Part shown: positions 44,472 through 58,705 of the stretch, piece by piece
How the letters are laid out: each line of letters begins with the position of its first letter
Position numbering within the stretch: position 1 is the first letter of the stretch
Assembly: GCF_002953215.1 (NCBI RefSeq)
Contig: NZ_CP026378.1
Span: 4,012,540-4,076,539 of the forward strand
DNA: 64,000 nucleotides
Source of the DNA: Mixta calida
GTDB taxonomy: Bacteria; Pseudomonadota; Gammaproteobacteria; Enterobacterales; Enterobacteriaceae
Reading direction: 5' to 3'
Notes under the pieces: model-generated
Databases searched by the model: none
Told to the model about the DNA's origin: nothing
Seen by the model: the letters and a program-made list of their open reading frames with translations, nothing else
Made by a program: the position numbers and the translations under genes

Positions 44472-44547
44472 TGGCGTCCCCTAGGGGATTCGAACCCCTG
44501 TTACCGCCGTGAAAGGGCGGTGTCCTGGGCCTCTAGACGAAGGGGAC
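44472..44547 (-). tRNA. tRNA-Glu (anticodon UUC)
   Basis: 76 nt including encoded CCA, essentially E. coli tRNA-Glu2: starts GTCCCCTTCG, anticodon loop CTTTCAC with TTC at 44511–44513, T-arm GGTTCGAATCC, ends GGGGACGCCA. It is the only tRNA in the 16S–23S spacer, which puts this operon in the Glu-type rather than the Ile/Ala-type class. Confidence 0.98.
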
Positions 44548-44720
44548 ACGAAATTTGCTCAGCGAATCACCGATTCGCTAATTTCGTGTAAGGGCGAGAT
44601 TTTCTCAAGAAAATCGAGCGACAATGTCTTTTGTCACCGTACCCCCTACGCGTAAACGCCTTGCTCATGCTTTCTATCAGACAATCTGTGTGAGCACTTC
44701 ACGGGAAGGTATCAGCTTGG

Positions 44721-46262
<1,542 letters not shown>

Positions 46263-46381
46263 AAGTCTGATGCTCAAAGAAAAACGTCGTAATGAATTAC
46301 GTGTTCACTCTGAGACTTGATACTGCAAATGTGTTTTGCGATATCCGTCCTGTGAGTGCCCACACAGATTGTCTGATAAAT

Positions 46382-46393
46382 TGTTAAAGAGCG
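46382..46393 (-). promoter_or_regulatory. leader boxA of the rRNA operon
   Basis: CGCTCTTTAACA followed by ATTTATCAGACAATCTGTGTGGGCAC on the minus strand, matching the E. coli rrn leader (antitermination and RNase III stem region). Confidence 0.85.
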
Positions 46394-46432
46394 GTGCGAC
46401 CGGCGCTTCGTGCCGTTGTCGCGAGGTGGCGT

Positions 46433-46460
46433 ATATTACGCTTTCCTCTTTCAGAGTCAA
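46433..46460 (-). promoter_or_regulatory. rRNA promoter P2
   Basis: -35 TTGACT (46455–46460) and -10 TAATAT (46433–46438), 16-bp spacing, on the minus strand upstream of 16S. Confidence 0.85.
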
Positions 46461-46554
46461 CCCTTTTTCAGAAGTTTTTCTCCGGCGATTCAGGCTTCGC
46501 TGAACCGCTCAACACCGCGTGGCGTAAGCCGTTGTGCCGTGTCGATGGAGGCGC

Positions 46555-46582
46555 ATTATAGGGAGTTCTCGCGGCGCTGCAA
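46555..46582 (-). promoter_or_regulatory. rRNA promoter P1
   Basis: -35 TTGCAG (46577–46582) and -10 TATAAT (46555–46560), 16-bp spacing, followed by the GC-rich GCGCC discriminator typical of stringently controlled rrn P1 promoters. FIS sites would be expected further upstream but are not clear by eye. Confidence 0.85.
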
Positions 46583-46698
46583 CCGCTAAATCGCGATAAA
46601 TTGACTGTTTGCTGCAATCCTCAGCAAAAGCGGGGTTTATACCCAGTTATCCACAGAATTACCCACATACCGCTCTCATTTTAATTTAGTCGAGCATC

Positions 46699-46714
46699 GC
46701 GCAAACGTTTTCGC
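46699..46714. promoter_or_regulatory. PurR operator of purHD
   Basis: GCGCAAACGTTTTCGC matches the PurR consensus ACGCAAACGTTTTCGT at 14 of 16 positions. It lies directly before a TACAAT -10-like element (46715–46720), 125 nt before purH. PurR with hypoxanthine or guanine should repress here. Confidence 0.88.
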
Positions 46715-46838
46715 TACAATGCCAGCCGACGTTAATGCGCGCCCCTGATGGGGCGTTACCTGAAGTTTATCGCCGTACAGGCTTAAACTTGATGTAACGC
46801 TCTTTACTTGCGAACCAAAGCCAAGGGATAAAACCACC

Positions 46839-48428
46839 ATGCAACAACGTCGTCCTGTACGCCGCGCTCTGCTCAGCGTGTCTGATAAAGCCGGTATCGT
46901 CGAATTCGCTCAGGCTCTTTCCAGCCGGGGCGTCGAGCTGCTCTCTACTGGCGGCACCGCTCGCCTGCTGGCTGATGCCGGCCTGCCGGTAACAGAGGTC
47001 TCTGACTATACCGGTTTCCCGGAAATGATGGATGGACGCGTTAAAACTCTGCATCCGAAAGTTCATGGCGGCATTCTGGGCCGTCGCGGCCAGGACGATG
47101 CGATCATGAATGAGCATCAGATCTCCCCTATCGATATGGTCGTCGTTAACCTTTATCCCTTTGCCCAGACTGTCGCGCGCGAAGGCTGCTCGCTGGAAGA
47201 CGCCGTAGAGAATATCGATATCGGCGGACCGACCATGGTGCGCTCCGCGGCCAAGAACCATAAAGATGTCGCGATCGTTGTAAAGAGTAGCGACTACCAG
47301 GCGATCGTGGCCGAGCTGGACGCCAACGAAAATTCTTTGACGCTGGAAACCCGCTTCGACCTGGCGATCAAGGCGTTTGAACATACCGCCGCTTACGACA
47401 GCATGATCGCTAACTACTTCGGCAGCCTGGTGCCCGCCTATCACGGCGAGACCAATGCCCCGTCCGGGCGCTTCCCGCGTACGCTGAACCTGAACTTTAT
47501 TAAAAAGCAGGATATGCGCTACGGCGAGAACAGCCATCAGCAGGCCGCTTTCTATATAGAAGAAGAGATTAAAGAAGCTTCCGTCGCCACCGCACAGCAG
47601 CTGCAGGGCAAAGCGCTCTCCTACAACAACATCGCCGATACCGACGCCGCGCTGGAGTGCGTGAAGGAATTCAATGAGCCTGCCTGCGTGATCGTTAAGC
47701 ATGCCAATCCCTGCGGCGTCGCCGTAGGCGATTCGTTGCTGGACGCCTACGAGCGCGCTTATAAAACCGATCCAACCTCTGCATTCGGCGGCATTATCGC
47801 CTTTAACCGCGAACTGGACGAAGCCACTGCGCAGGCGATTATTAGCCGCCAGTTCGTTGAGGTGATCATCGCGCCTTCCGCCAGTGAAGCGGCGTTGAAA
47901 GTGACGGCGGCGAAGCAGAATGTGCGCGTCCTGACCTGCGGCGCCTGGCAGCAGCGCGTGGCGGGGCTGGACTTTAAACGCGTTAATGGCGGCCTGCTGG
48001 TGCAGGATCGCGATTTGGGCATGGTGGAAAGCCACCAGCTGCGCGTGGTCAGCAAGCGTCAACCGACCGAGCAGGAACTGCGTGACGCCCTCTTCTGCTG
48101 GAAGGTGGCGAAGTTTGTGAAATCCAACGCTATCGTTTACGCCCGCGACAATATGACTATCGGCATCGGCGCCGGTCAGATGAGCCGCGTTTACTCCGCA
48201 AAAATCGCTGGCATTAAAGCGGGCGACGAAGGACTGGAAGTAAAAGGCTCCGCGATGGCGTCTGATGCGTTCTTCCCGTTCCGCGACGGCATTGACGCCG
48301 CAGCGGCCGTTGGCGTGAGCTGCGTGATTCAGCCGGGCGGCTCTATCCGCGACGATGAGGTAATTGCCGCCGCCGATGAACACGGCATCGCAATGATCTT
48401 TACCGATATGCGTCACTTCCGCCATTAA
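46839..48428 (+). CDS. purH: bifunctional AICAR transformylase / IMP cyclohydrolase PurH
   Basis: Last two steps of IMP synthesis (529 aa, as in E. coli). The N-terminal IMP cyclohydrolase domain (about 1–200) has [35 protein letters not shown] and [15 protein letters not shown]. The C-terminal transformylase domain has LRYGENSHQ-type [29 protein letters not shown] and [14 protein letters not shown]. Preceded by a PurR operator and followed by purD 18 nt later, forming purHD. A 552-codon open frame on the opposite strand is a composition artefact. Confidence 0.98.
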   Translation: MQQRRPVRRALLSVSDKAGIVEFAQALSSRGVELLSTGGTARLLADAGLPVTEVSDYTGFPEMMDGRVKTLHPKVHGGILGRRGQDDAIMNEHQISPIDMVVVNLYPFAQTVAREGCSLEDAVENIDIGGPTMVRSAAKNHKDVAIVVKSSDYQAIVAELDANENSLTLETRFDLAIKAFEHTAAYDSMIANYFGSLVPAYHGETNAPSGRFPRTLNLNFIKKQDMRYGENSHQQAAFYIEEEIKEASVATAQQLQGKALSYNNIADTDAALECVKEFNEPACVIVKHANPCGVAVGDSLLDAYERAYKTDPTSAFGGIIAFNRELDEATAQAIISRQFVEVIIAPSASEAALKVTAAKQNVRVLTCGAWQQRVAGLDFKRVNGGLLVQDRDLGMVESHQLRVVSKRQPTEQELRDALFCWKVAKFVKSNAIVYARDNMTIGIGAGQMSRVYSAKIAGIKAGDEGLEVKGSAMASDAFFPFRDGIDAAAAVGVSCVIQPGGSIRDDEVIAAADEHGIAMIFTDMRHFRH

Positions 48429-48446
48429 TCGCTTTGGGAGAAACAG

Positions 48447-49727
48447 ATGAATATTTTAATTATTGGTAACGGCGGGCGCGAACATGCGCTGGCGTGGAAA
48501 GCGGCCCAGTCTCCGCTGGCGGAACGCGTCTTCGTCGCCCCAGGCAACGCAGGCACCGCGCTGGAGCCAGCGCTGCAAAATATCGACATCGCCGCGACTG
48601 ATATTCCGGCCCTGCTCGATTTCGCGCAGAAAGAAAATATCGGCCTGACTATCGTCGGCCCCGAAGCGCCGCTGGTCAAAGGCGTCGTGGATGCGTTCCG
48701 CAAAGCGGGCCTGAAAATCTTCGGTCCGACTAAGGCCGCCGCGCAGCTGGAAGGCTCTAAGGCGTTCACCAAAGATTTCCTGGCGCGTCATAAAATCCCG
48801 ACGGCTGAATATCAAAACTTTACCGACGTCGAGCTGGCGCTGCAGTATGTGCATGCCAAAGGCGCGCCGATCGTCATTAAAGCAGACGGCCTGGCGGCGG
48901 GCAAAGGCGTTATCGTCGCCATGACGCTGGAGGAAGCGGAAGCGGCGGTGCGCGATATGCTGGCTGGCAATGCGTTTGGCGACGCCGGACACCGCATCGT
49001 CGTGGAAGAGTTCCTGGACGGCGAAGAGGCGAGCTTTATCGTCATGGTGGACGGCGAGCATGTGCTGCCGATGGCCACCAGCCAGGATCATAAGCGCGTG
49101 GGCGACGGCGACACCGGCCCGAATACCGGCGGTATGGGCGCCTACTCGCCAGCGCCGGTCGTGACGGCAGAGATCCACCAGCGCGTGATGGACGAGGTAA
49201 TCTGGCCGACGGTGCGCGGCATGGCGGCCGAAGGCAACGTCTATACCGGCTTCCTGTACGCCGGACTGATGATTGGTCAGGACGGCCAGCCGAAAGTCAT
49301 TGAATTCAACTGCCGCTTCGGCGACCCGGAAACGCAACCGATCATGATGCGCCTGCAGTCGGATCTGGTTGAGATGTGTCTGGCGGCCTGCGAAGGCAAG
49401 CTGGATAATGCGGAGTCGCGCTGGGACGATCGTCCGGCGTTGGGCGTGGTGCTGGCCGCCGGCGGCTATCCGGGCGACTATCGCATCGGCGATGCGATTC
49501 ACGGTCTGCCGCTGGAAGCGCTGCCGGACGGCAAAGTATTCCATGCCGGAACGAAGCTTGAAGATGATTTAGTACTCACCCATGGCGGCCGCGTACTGTG
49601 CGTAACGGCGCTGGGGAAAGATATCGCTGAAGCGCAGCGTCGCGCCTATGAGCTGGCGTCGCCCATTTCATGGGAAGGCAGTTTCTGCCGCCGCGATATC
49701 GGCTATCGCGCCATCAACCGTAAGTAA
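48447..49727 (+). CDS. purD: phosphoribosylamine–glycine ligase PurD
   Basis: ATP-grasp enzyme (426 aa) making glycinamide ribonucleotide, step two of purine synthesis. The N-terminal MNILIIGNGGREHALAWKAAQS is the PreATP-grasp domain. The ATP-grasp signature includes PIVIKADGLAAGKGVIVAM and EEFLDGEEASFIVMVDG; VIEFNCRFGDPETQPIM carries metal ligands. GGGAG lies upstream of the ATG. E. coli has zraSR/zraP beyond purD; here a terminator and the yjaH-like gene follow. Confidence 0.97.
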   Translation: MNILIIGNGGREHALAWKAAQSPLAERVFVAPGNAGTALEPALQNIDIAATDIPALLDFAQKENIGLTIVGPEAPLVKGVVDAFRKAGLKIFGPTKAAAQLEGSKAFTKDFLARHKIPTAEYQNFTDVELALQYVHAKGAPIVIKADGLAAGKGVIVAMTLEEAEAAVRDMLAGNAFGDAGHRIVVEEFLDGEEASFIVMVDGEHVLPMATSQDHKRVGDGDTGPNTGGMGAYSPAPVVTAEIHQRVMDEVIWPTVRGMAAEGNVYTGFLYAGLMIGQDGQPKVIEFNCRFGDPETQPIMMRLQSDLVEMCLAACEGKLDNAESRWDDRPALGVVLAAGGYPGDYRIGDAIHGLPLEALPDGKVFHAGTKLEDDLVLTHGGRVLCVTALGKDIAEAQRRAYELASPISWEGSFCRRDIGYRAINRK

Positions 49728-49733
49728 TCAATT

Positions 49734-49766
49734 GCGGTCCTGCCCTGCTGGCGGGGCCGCTTCTTT
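49734..49766 (+). terminator. terminator of purHD
   Basis: 11-bp stem GCGGTCCTGCC / GGCGGGGCCGC (49734–49744, 49750–49760, two G·T pairs) followed by TTCTTTCTCT. Confidence 0.75.
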
Positions 49767-49781
49767 CTCTGTGCCGTCCGT

Positions 49782-50426
49782 TTAAAAATCCGCTTCCTGC
49801 GGCTCCCACTGACAGTCATCTTCCGTTGATACCTGTATCAGCTGCGTCCCCGCTGGCGCTTCCAGCCACGCAACGCTCAGCTTCACATCCGCCTGATGCG
49901 GCCAGAACCGAATGCGCTGCCATTCGCTCTCATCCAGCGCTGGCTTTACCGTCTCGCCCTGACAGGTTCGCACGCTATCGTCGCCCTGCCAGCGCCCCTG
50001 CTTCAGCAGCACGCGTCCGGCCAGTAGCGCATCGCTGATTTTCAGCATCCGCTGGGCGTCGAATTTATACAGTTCTATCGTTTGTTCGCTTACCGCTTCG
50101 CGCCGGTCGGCCAACTGACGCTGCATAAAGCTCAGCCCGCCGTCGCGGTCGAAACGCAGCGTTACGTCATCCGGCTTAGCGCCGCTGAGATGACGTTCAA
50201 TGCTGACCAGGTTTTCATCCTGCCAGCTGTAGCGCGTAAACACCGACGCGCCCTCCTGGAACGGCGTAAACACCGTCAGCATATGTACGCTGTGATCTTC
50301 GGTCTTACGCCAGATGCGCACCGCGCCGCGATCGGCCAGATAGCCGCTGGCGGTAAAAGCGGGCAACGTCGGCTGCGAGCTGCATCCTGCCAGCAGCAAC
50401 GTCAGAAGTGCCAATAGCCGCTTCAT
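49782..50426 (-). CDS. yjaH: DUF1481 lipoprotein, YjaH-like
   Basis: A 214-aa protein with a lipoprotein signal MKRLLALLTLLLAGCSSQ: lipobox LAGC predicts lipidation at Cys15 and anchoring in the envelope. The rest matches the DUF1481 family (YjaH in E. coli), of unknown function: GASVFTRYSWQDENLVSIERHLSG, LRFDRDGGLSFMQRQLADRREAVS. It lies downstream of hupA on the same strand, as in E. coli. Confidence 0.85.
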   Translation of the reverse strand: MKRLLALLTLLLAGCSSQPTLPAFTASGYLADRGAVRIWRKTEDHSVHMLTVFTPFQEGASVFTRYSWQDENLVSIERHLSGAKPDDVTLRFDRDGGLSFMQRQLADRREAVSEQTIELYKFDAQRMLKISDALLAGRVLLKQGRWQGDDSVRTCQGETVKPALDESEWQRIRFWPHQADVKLSVAWLEAPAGTQLIQVSTEDDCQWEPQEADF

Positions 50427-50451
50427 GATGCTCCGTTATGATAACGACGAC

Positions 50452-50485
50452 ACAAAAACAAAAGGGCGACAATAATTGCCGCCCT
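50452..50485 (-). terminator. terminator of hupA
   Basis: AGGGCG / CGCCCT (50463–50468, 50480–50485) with an inner CAAT/ATTG pairing, followed on the minus strand by TTTTGTTTTTG. Confidence 0.8.
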
Positions 50486-50510
50486 CGTTAAACCTTTCAC
50501 TGCAACGCGA

Positions 50511-50783
50511 TTACTTAACGGCGTCTTTCAGTGCTTTACCAGAAACGAATGCCGGTACGTTTGCAGCAGCAATTTTGATTTCTTTGCCAGTCTGCGGGTT
50601 GCGGCCAGTGCGCTCAGCACGGTGGTTAACTTTAAAAGTACCAAAACCAACCAGTTGTACAGCATCACCATCTTTCAGAGACTCGGTAATTGCAGCCAGG
50701 GTGGATTCCAGCGCAGCTTTAGCCTGGGACTTGGAGAGATCCGCTTTCTCTGCAATTACATCAATCAGTTGAGTCTTGTTCAT
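50511..50783 (-). CDS. hupA: DNA-binding protein HU-alpha
   Basis: A 90-aa nucleoid protein almost identical to E. coli Hup[37 protein letters not shown], then the DNA-binding arm [26 protein letters not shown] with the intercalating proline, ending KALKDAVK. It compacts and bends DNA as an HU-alpha/beta dimer. AAGGATAACTT lies upstream of the ATG. Confidence 0.98.
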   Translation of the reverse strand: MNKTQLIDVIAEKADLSKSQAKAALESTLAAITESLKDGDAVQLVGFGTFKVNHRAERTGRNPQTGKEIKIAAANVPAFVSGKALKDAVK

Positions 50784-50971
50784 AAGTTATCCTTACAGTG
50801 TATTTATCGCTTGCTAAGCATCGAGTGCGAGGGAATTGCCAGATTCTGACACTCTTCAGCCTGCACGCACCGATAGCCACATTTTTCAGCCCCCCAAATG
50901 TAGACCAGACAGGGGGCGGATGTGAAGCCTTTAGGCGCGACAATTCAGGCGTGAAGTCACGTTTTATCGCC

Positions 50972-51562
50972 TTATTGCTCTATTTTTATACCGATGTTGC
51001 TTGTCGCGGCTTCCCGCAGGTCAGAACGTAATCCTTTTATCAATTCCAGGTCCCGTTCTTCACAGGCCGCCAGCAGGCGAAAAATCTCCCACTGGAGGTC
51101 CCATTCTTCTTCTATCGCCGGCAGTTCGCCCAACTCCTCGTCGGTCATTTCCCGACCAGCCTGAGTCATTTCCAGCATTGCCACGGTGGTGATCGACGCC
51201 TTGCTGACTTCGATAGCATGCTCCAGCGTTTCCCCGCTCAGACGCGAATGCAACAGCTCGCTTAAAGCGACGCAGGCGTCGATCGCCGGATAAACGCCAT
51301 AGACGTCGAAATCGTCTGCCAGCGGGATCGCCTCTTCCAGCTTTTCCAGCTGGGAGTCGAAGTTGATTTTCGCGTCTTTGACCGTCAGGGATTCCCAAAT
51401 CAGATCGAGAATGCGGCGGTAGCGCTGCGCATCGGCGAAGCCGGTCTGTTGGCAAAACGCCCAGTAGTTGGGATAGAGGCGTTCGCACAGACAGGCCATA
51501 AAGGTCACATGCTGCCAGCTTTCCAGCTTTTCGAGGCGCAGGTGGATAGGGTTACGTAACAT
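50972..51562 (-). CDS. yjaG: DUF416 family protein YjaG
   Basis: A 196-aa soluble protein, same length as E. coli YjaG and alignable throughout (HLRLEKLESWQHVTFMACLCERLYPNYWAFCQQTGFAD, DDFDVYGVYPAIDACVALSELLHSRLSG). Function unknown. It lies between nfi and hupA on the same strand, as in E. coli, suggesting read-through from nfi or hemE. Confidence 0.92.
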   Translation of the reverse strand: MLRNPIHLRLEKLESWQHVTFMACLCERLYPNYWAFCQQTGFADAQRYRRILDLIWESLTVKDAKINFDSQLEKLEEAIPLADDFDVYGVYPAIDACVALSELLHSRLSGETLEHAIEVSKASITTVAMLEMTQAGREMTDEELGELPAIEEEWDLQWEIFRLLAACEERDLELIKGLRSDLREAATSNIGIKIEQ

Positions 51563-51624
51563 GATAAGGTCTCTTCAGCATCATTCTGGCGGCAGTGTAA
51601 CGCAAAAGGACCCTTGCGGCACGG

Positions 51625-52290
51625 CTAACCCTTCTGCCAGCGCAGAAAGGCGCTGCGCTCTGAGGCGACGGCGTCCGCCCAGCGCGTCGGTTCCGGCAAA
51701 CGGTAGCCCGCCATGCACTTTTGCACCCACTCTAAGGCGGTATCGATGCTGACGCGATGGCCGGTAGAGACGAACAGCGGATTACAGCGTTTTTTGCTGC
51801 GCCAGACCCAGCCGATCTTTTCACCTTTGTCCATCAGCGGCTGCTGCGAACCCGGCTCGTCGTCCAGCGGCTCGAAACGGCCGCACAGACGGCGCTTCGC
51901 CACGCCGATGGTCGGCACATCCACCAGCATGCCGAAGTGGCTGGCGACGCCGAGCCGACGCGGATGCGAAATGCCGTGGCCGTCGACGAAAAGCAGGTCA
52001 GGTTTTTGCTCCAGCATCTCCCAGGCCGCCAGCAGCGCCGGATATTCGCGGAAGGAGAGGAAGCCGGGGATATAAGGCATGATGGTGGCGATGCGCGCCA
52101 CCTTATATTCGATAAGCTTCAGCGAAGGATATTCCAGAATGACCATGGCGGCGCGCGTCACCTCGCCGTCCTGCTCGAATCCTACGTCCGCGCCGCCAAT
52201 CAGGCGCGGCGGCATCACATCGAAATCATCATGGCGCACCACTTCCGCGGCGCGCTGCAACTGTTCGGCTCGTAATGCCTGTATATCCAT
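51625..52290 (-). CDS. nfi: endonuclease V
   Basis: DNA repair nuclease (221 aa) that nicks 3' to deoxyinosine and other deaminated bases. Catalytic acidic residues are in [24 protein letters not shown] and [22 protein letters not shown]. The start at 52290 gives [17 protein letters not shown], with GGAG five bases upstream. This start is 2 nt after the hemE stop, so translation is probably coupled. The frame extends to 52314 inside hemE but that part is not conserved. Confidence 0.96.
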   Translation of the reverse strand: MDIQALRAEQLQRAAEVVRHDDFDVMPPRLIGGADVGFEQDGEVTRAAMVILEYPSLKLIEYKVARIATIMPYIPGFLSFREYPALLAAWEMLEQKPDLLFVDGHGISHPRRLGVASHFGMLVDVPTIGVAKRRLCGRFEPLDDEPGSQQPLMDKGEKIGWVWRSKKRCNPLFVSTGHRVSIDTALEWVQKCMAGYRLPEPTRWADAVASERSAFLRWQKG

Positions 52291-52292
52291 GT

Positions 52293-53360
52293 CTACTCCT
52301 TGTGATAAGGACATGACAGCCGATGCACCGCCTCCACAAACGCGCCTGCGTGCTCAGGCGGCACATCCTGATGGATGCCATGTCCTAAATTAAATACGTG
52401 TCCGTTACCCTGGCCGAAACCTGCCAGAATAGTCGCCACTTCCTGCTCGATACGCGCAGGCGATGCATAAAGCATAGACGGATCCATATTGCCCTGCAGC
52501 GCGACTTTATCGCCCACGCGACGGCGCGCATCGGCAATATCAGTGGTCCAGTCCAGGCCCAGCGCATCGCAGCCGGTCGCCGCCATCGCTTCCAGCCACT
52601 GACCGCCGCCTTTGGTAAACAGCGTAACCGGCACGCGGCGCCCGTCATGTTCGCGGATCAGGCCGTCAACGATCTTATGCATATACTGTAACGAGAAGTC
52701 GTGATAATCGCGTCCGGTCAGCACGCCGCCCCAGGTGTCGAATATCATGACCGACTGCGCGCCAGCGCGAATTTGCGCATTGAGATAGAGCGTGACGCTG
52801 TCGGCCAGCTTATCCAGCATCGCGTGCAGGGTTTCCGGCTCGGCGTACATCATTTTTTTGATTTTGGTGAAAGCCTTGCTGCTGCCGCCTTCAACCATAT
52901 AGGTACCGAGCGTCCACGGGCTGCCGGAGAAGCCGATCAGCGGCACTGCGCCCTGTAAGTTTTTGCGGATGGTGCGCACCGCGTTCATCACGTAGCCCAG
53001 CTCCTGCTCAGGATCGGGAATCGGCAGCTTGTCGACGTCGGCACGACAGGTAATCGGCGAGGCGAAGCGCGGGCCTTCGCCCGCCTCGAACCACAGCCCC
53101 AGCCCCATCGCATCGGGAATAGTCAAAATATCAGAGAAGAGAATCGCCGCATCCAGAGGATAGCGACGCAGCGGCTGCAGCGTGACTTCGCAGGCCAGCT
53201 CGGCGTTTTTGCACAGCGACATAAAATCGCCTGCCTGCGCGCGCGTGGCTTTATATTCCGGCAAATAGCGTCCAGCCTGACGCATCATCCATACCGGCGT
53301 CACATCTACCGGCTGGCGTAACAGGGCACGCAGGTAACGATCGTTCTTCAATTCGCTCAT
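52293..53360 (-). CDS. hemE: uroporphyrinogen decarboxylase HemE
   Basis: Cytosolic haem-pathway enzyme (355 aa) removing four carboxyl groups from uroporphyrinogen III. The N-terminal signature [20 protein letters not shown] and the second signature [17 protein letters not shown] are intact, as are [21 protein letters not shown] and [13 protein letters not shown]. Two adjacent ATGs (53363 and 53360) precede [14 protein letters not shown] take the second to match E. coli. hemE and nfi appear to be one transcription unit, with nudC upstream on the same strand. Confidence 0.97.
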   Translation of the reverse strand: MSELKNDRYLRALLRQPVDVTPVWMMRQAGRYLPEYKATRAQAGDFMSLCKNAELACEVTLQPLRRYPLDAAILFSDILTIPDAMGLGLWFEAGEGPRFASPITCRADVDKLPIPDPEQELGYVMNAVRTIRKNLQGAVPLIGFSGSPWTLGTYMVEGGSSKAFTKIKKMMYAEPETLHAMLDKLADSVTLYLNAQIRAGAQSVMIFDTWGGVLTGRDYHDFSLQYMHKIVDGLIREHDGRRVPVTLFTKGGGQWLEAMAATGCDALGLDWTTDIADARRRVGDKVALQGNMDPSMLYASPARIEQEVATILAGFGQGNGHVFNLGHGIHQDVPPEHAGAFVEAVHRLSCPYHKE

Positions 53361-53464
53361 CATAAGGCTCTCTCAAATACAGGCGCCTAGTGTAGCAGTT
53401 ATTGCCGCCGGTTAAGCAAGTTTGCCGCCTCAGGCGCATCTATCCAGCCCTGCGAACGTCGCCG

Positions 53465-54244
53465 TTACGGTTGCTCATCCGCCGCGCGACAGAGCGCCAC
53501 GGTATCCTCTATCAGACGACGCGCTACGGTGCCGGCGGGCGGAAGCTGCGGCAGGGCGTCGTAGCGAAACCAGTTGGCGTCGATCAGCTCTTTATTGTCG
53601 ATTTGCAGCTCTCCCTCATCATATTCTGCCATAAAGGCCATCATCAGCGAATGAGGAAAAGGCCAGGGCTGCGAGGTTACATAGCGCAGGTTTTTTACCC
53701 GCACGTTGCTCTCCTCCATCACTTCGCGCGCCACCGCTTGCTCCAACGTTTCGCCAACTTCGACAAATCCCGCCAGCACGGTATAGATGCTGTTGCGATG
53801 CCGGGCATGCTGGGCCAGCAGAATTTTATCGTCGCGGCGGATAGCAACGATGATGCACGGGGCGATTTGCGGGTAATAGCGCTGACGGCAATGGCCGCAC
53901 AGGCAGGCGTTTTCGCTATTGCTCAGATGCATTTCATGGCCGCAGTAGCCGCAGTAGCGGTGCGAGCGAATAAATTCCGCCAGCTGGACGCCGCGTCCGG
54001 CCAGCTGAAACAGTCCGCTGTCCAGATCGATGATTTGTCGAATCGATCCCATATTTTCGCTGCGATTTTCGCGGATCAACCAGACCGGCTCGCCGCGCCA
54101 TTCGCCGATTATGGCGCCGCGCGACCCCGCCAGATCCCATGTTTCTGCCGTACCGAACGGTAATTCACCATTCGGCAACCAAATTTTCTGTTCGTGGCTG
54201 ACAACCCACCAGCCAGCGTCTACGCTTGTAATCACACGTTCCAT
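53465..54244 (-). CDS. nudC: NADH pyrophosphatase / RNA deNADding enzyme NudC
   Basis: Nudix hydrolase (259 aa) that cleaves NAD(H) and removes the NAD cap from RNA. A zinc ribbon lies at about residues 98–118 (CGYCGHEM…[13 protein letters not shown]). The Nudix box reads [23 protein letters not shown]; the usual glycine near its end is Asn here, while catalytic REVMEE glutamates are kept. The downstream [14 protein letters not shown] is the NudC-specific motif. The start at 54244 gives [20 protein letters not shown]; the frame continues to 54382 without conservation. It is divergent from rsd. Confidence 0.94.
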   Translation of the reverse strand: MERVITSVDAGWWVVSHEQKIWLPNGELPFGTAETWDLAGSRGAIIGEWRGEPVWLIRENRSENMGSIRQIIDLDSGLFQLAGRGVQLAEFIRSHRYCGYCGHEMHLSNSENACLCGHCRQRYYPQIAPCIIVAIRRDDKILLAQHARHRNSIYTVLAGFVEVGETLEQAVAREVMEESNVRVKNLRYVTSQPWPFPHSLMMAFMAEYDEGELQIDNKELIDANWFRYDALPQLPPAGTVARRLIEDTVALCRAADEQP

Positions 54245-54384
54245 AGAAAAGTTATCCTTTGCTTCAGCACGCCTTTTGTGACTGGGGCCGTAAATATTCT
54301 TAAAACTGGAACAGATACGGGACACAGCCTCTGTACTGATGTTAAGTATAAGTAGCGGTAAGACTATAACCCACGGAGACAAAC

Positions 54385-54891
54385 ATGCTTAACCAGTTAG
54401 ACGTTCTGACCGAGCGCGTAGGTGGCAGTAATGAACTGGTAGATTTTTGGCTAAATGCGCGCAGGCAACTGTTGGTTGCTTATTATCAGGTAGTAGGCAT
54501 CAAGCCGAATAAGGAATCACTCACTGCGCTTGATGAGAAAGCTCTTGATGATTTTTGTCAGAACCTGGTGGACTATCTTTCTACCGGACATTTTAGCGTC
54601 TATGAACGTATCATCGAAGAGATGACTGGCGACAGCCCGTTACTGGCGGCGGCACAAATTTACCCCGGCCTGCAGGCTAATACCGAAACCATCATGCAAC
54701 TGTATGATACCCATCTTGAAGCGGCTATCGATCACGATAACTGTCTGGAATTCCAGCAGGCCCTTTCGGAAGTCGGTGAAGCGCTGGAAGCGCGCTTTAC
54801 GCTGGAAGATAAGCTGATCCAGCTGGCGTTCGACCATAATCTCGCCGCTCTGGCGGCTGCAAACGATCAGGCAATGGCACGTCCGGCCTGA
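54385..54891 (+). CDS. rsd: regulator of sigma D, Rsd
   Basis: Anti-sigma-70 factor (168 aa; E. coli 158), a helical bundle protein that binds region 4 of RpoD in stationary phase and in E. coli also stimulates SpoT with HPr. Conserved: [115 protein letters not shown] precedes the ATG. A strong terminator follows. Confidence 0.95.
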   Translation: MLNQLDVLTERVGGSNELVDFWLNARRQLLVAYYQVVGIKPNKESLTALDEKALDDFCQNLVDYLSTGHFSVYERIIEEMTGDSPLLAAAQIYPGLQANTETIMQLYDTHLEAAIDHDNCLEFQQALSEVGEALEARFTLEDKLIQLAFDHNLAALAAANDQAMARPA

Positions 54892-54931
54892 TGGTTATCA
54901 GTTTGTTATAAACCCTTGTAGTTTCTTAAAC

Positions 54932-54959
54932 GCCCCTTTATGCTGAAGGGGCTTTTTTA
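54932..54959 (+). terminator. terminator of rsd
   Basis: GCCCCTT / AAGGGGC (54932–54938, 54946–54952) followed by TTTTTTA. Confidence 0.9.
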
Positions 54960-55025
54960 TGACCTCGCCACGGCGTTAAGCGTGACGGGTCCAGGCTGTC
55001 AGCCCTGCTGACGCCTGATTTTCAT

Positions 55026-57757
<2,732 letters not shown>

Positions 57758-57765
<8 letters not shown>

Positions 57766-58507
57766 CGATCAGGATTTTCTGCGCTACAGCCGTCAGCTGC
57801 TGCTGGAGGAGTTCGGCGTGGAAGGTCAGCAGAAGCTGCATCAGGCCAGCGTGCTGATTGTCGGACTCGGCGGCCTGGGCGCGCCCGCGGCGCTCTGGCT
57901 GGCAGCAGCGGGCGTCGGCAAGCTGTTGCTGGCCGATGACGATACGCTGCATGTCAGCAACCTGCAGCGCCAAATCCTTTATCGCAGCGCGGACTGCGGG
58001 CAGGCGAAAGCGCCGCTGGCGCAGCGGCAGTTGCAGGCGCTGAATCCGCAGGTCGAAGCGATTGTTCTGCAACAGCGCATGGATGAGGCGCAGTTGCGCG
58101 AATGGGTGCCGCAGGCGGATCTGGTGCTTGACTGCAGCGACAACATGGCGACGCGTCAGGCGATTAACGCTGCCTGCGTCGCTGCGGATATCCCCCTAAT
58201 CAGCGGCAGCGCCGTCGGCTTTAGCGGGCAGCTGCTGGTGATCTCGCCGCCCTGGCAAAAAGGCTGCTACCGCTGTCTCTGGCCAGATAACAGCGAACCA
58301 CAGCGCAACTGCCGCACCGCTGGCGTGCTGGGTCCGGTGGTGGGCACCATCGGCACGCTGCAGGCGCTTGAAGCGCTGAAAATGCTGGCGGGGCAGACTT
58401 CCGCGCTGGATGGACAGCTGCGTCTGTTCGATGGGCGTCAGCAAACCTGGCGCACCTTCAGCCTGACGCCGGATGCGCACTGTCCGGTATGCGGAGGCGC
58501 CCGATGA
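57758..58507 (+). CDS. thiF: ThiS adenylyltransferase ThiF
   Basis: E1-like enzyme (249 aa) that adenylates the C-terminus of ThiS for sulfur transfer. Nucleotide-binding [31 protein letters not shown] and [16 protein letters not shown]-type [19 protein letters not shown] are present. Zinc CxxC pairs are in [11 protein letters not shown] and HCPVCGGA. I prefer the ATG at 57758 ([19 protein letters not shown]), nine bases after AGGAG and agreeing with E. coli MNDRDF; an in-frame ATG at 57752 is the alternative. It overlaps the end of thiE and, by ATGA, thiS. Confidence 0.95.
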
Positions 58508-58704
58508 GGATTGTAGTAAACGATGAAACCTTGATGCTGGAAACGCCATTAACGCTCGACAGGCTGCTGGAGAAGCTCGGCTGCCATCAGCCCGGCACCG
58601 CGCTGGCAGTTAATCAGCAGATCGTTCCCCGCGCCAGCTGGCCGGACTATGCGTTACGGGATGACGATGAGGTGGTGATTTTTCAGGCGATAGCCGGAGG
58701 CTGA
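58504..58704 (+). CDS. thiS: sulfur carrier protein ThiS
   Basis: A 66-aa ubiquitin-like protein ending in the required Gly-Gly (QAIAGG). It carries sulfur as a thiocarboxylate to Thi[26 protein letters not shown] and [34 protein letters not shown] align with E. coli ThiS (66 aa). The ATG at 58504 overlaps the thiF stop codon; the track-length frame from 58489 is not used. Confidence 0.95.
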   Translation: MRIVVNDETLMLETPLTLDRLLEKLGCHQPGTALAVNQQIVPRASWPDYALRDDDEVVIFQAIAGG

Positions 58705-58705
58705 G

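Noticed and set aside
46767-48425. 552-codon open frame antisense to purH
   Set aside because: Exactly mirrors the high-GC third-position bias of purH; no recognisable domain; purH itself is unambiguous.
48456-49544. 362-codon open frame antisense to purD
   Set aside because: Antisense shadow without domain features.
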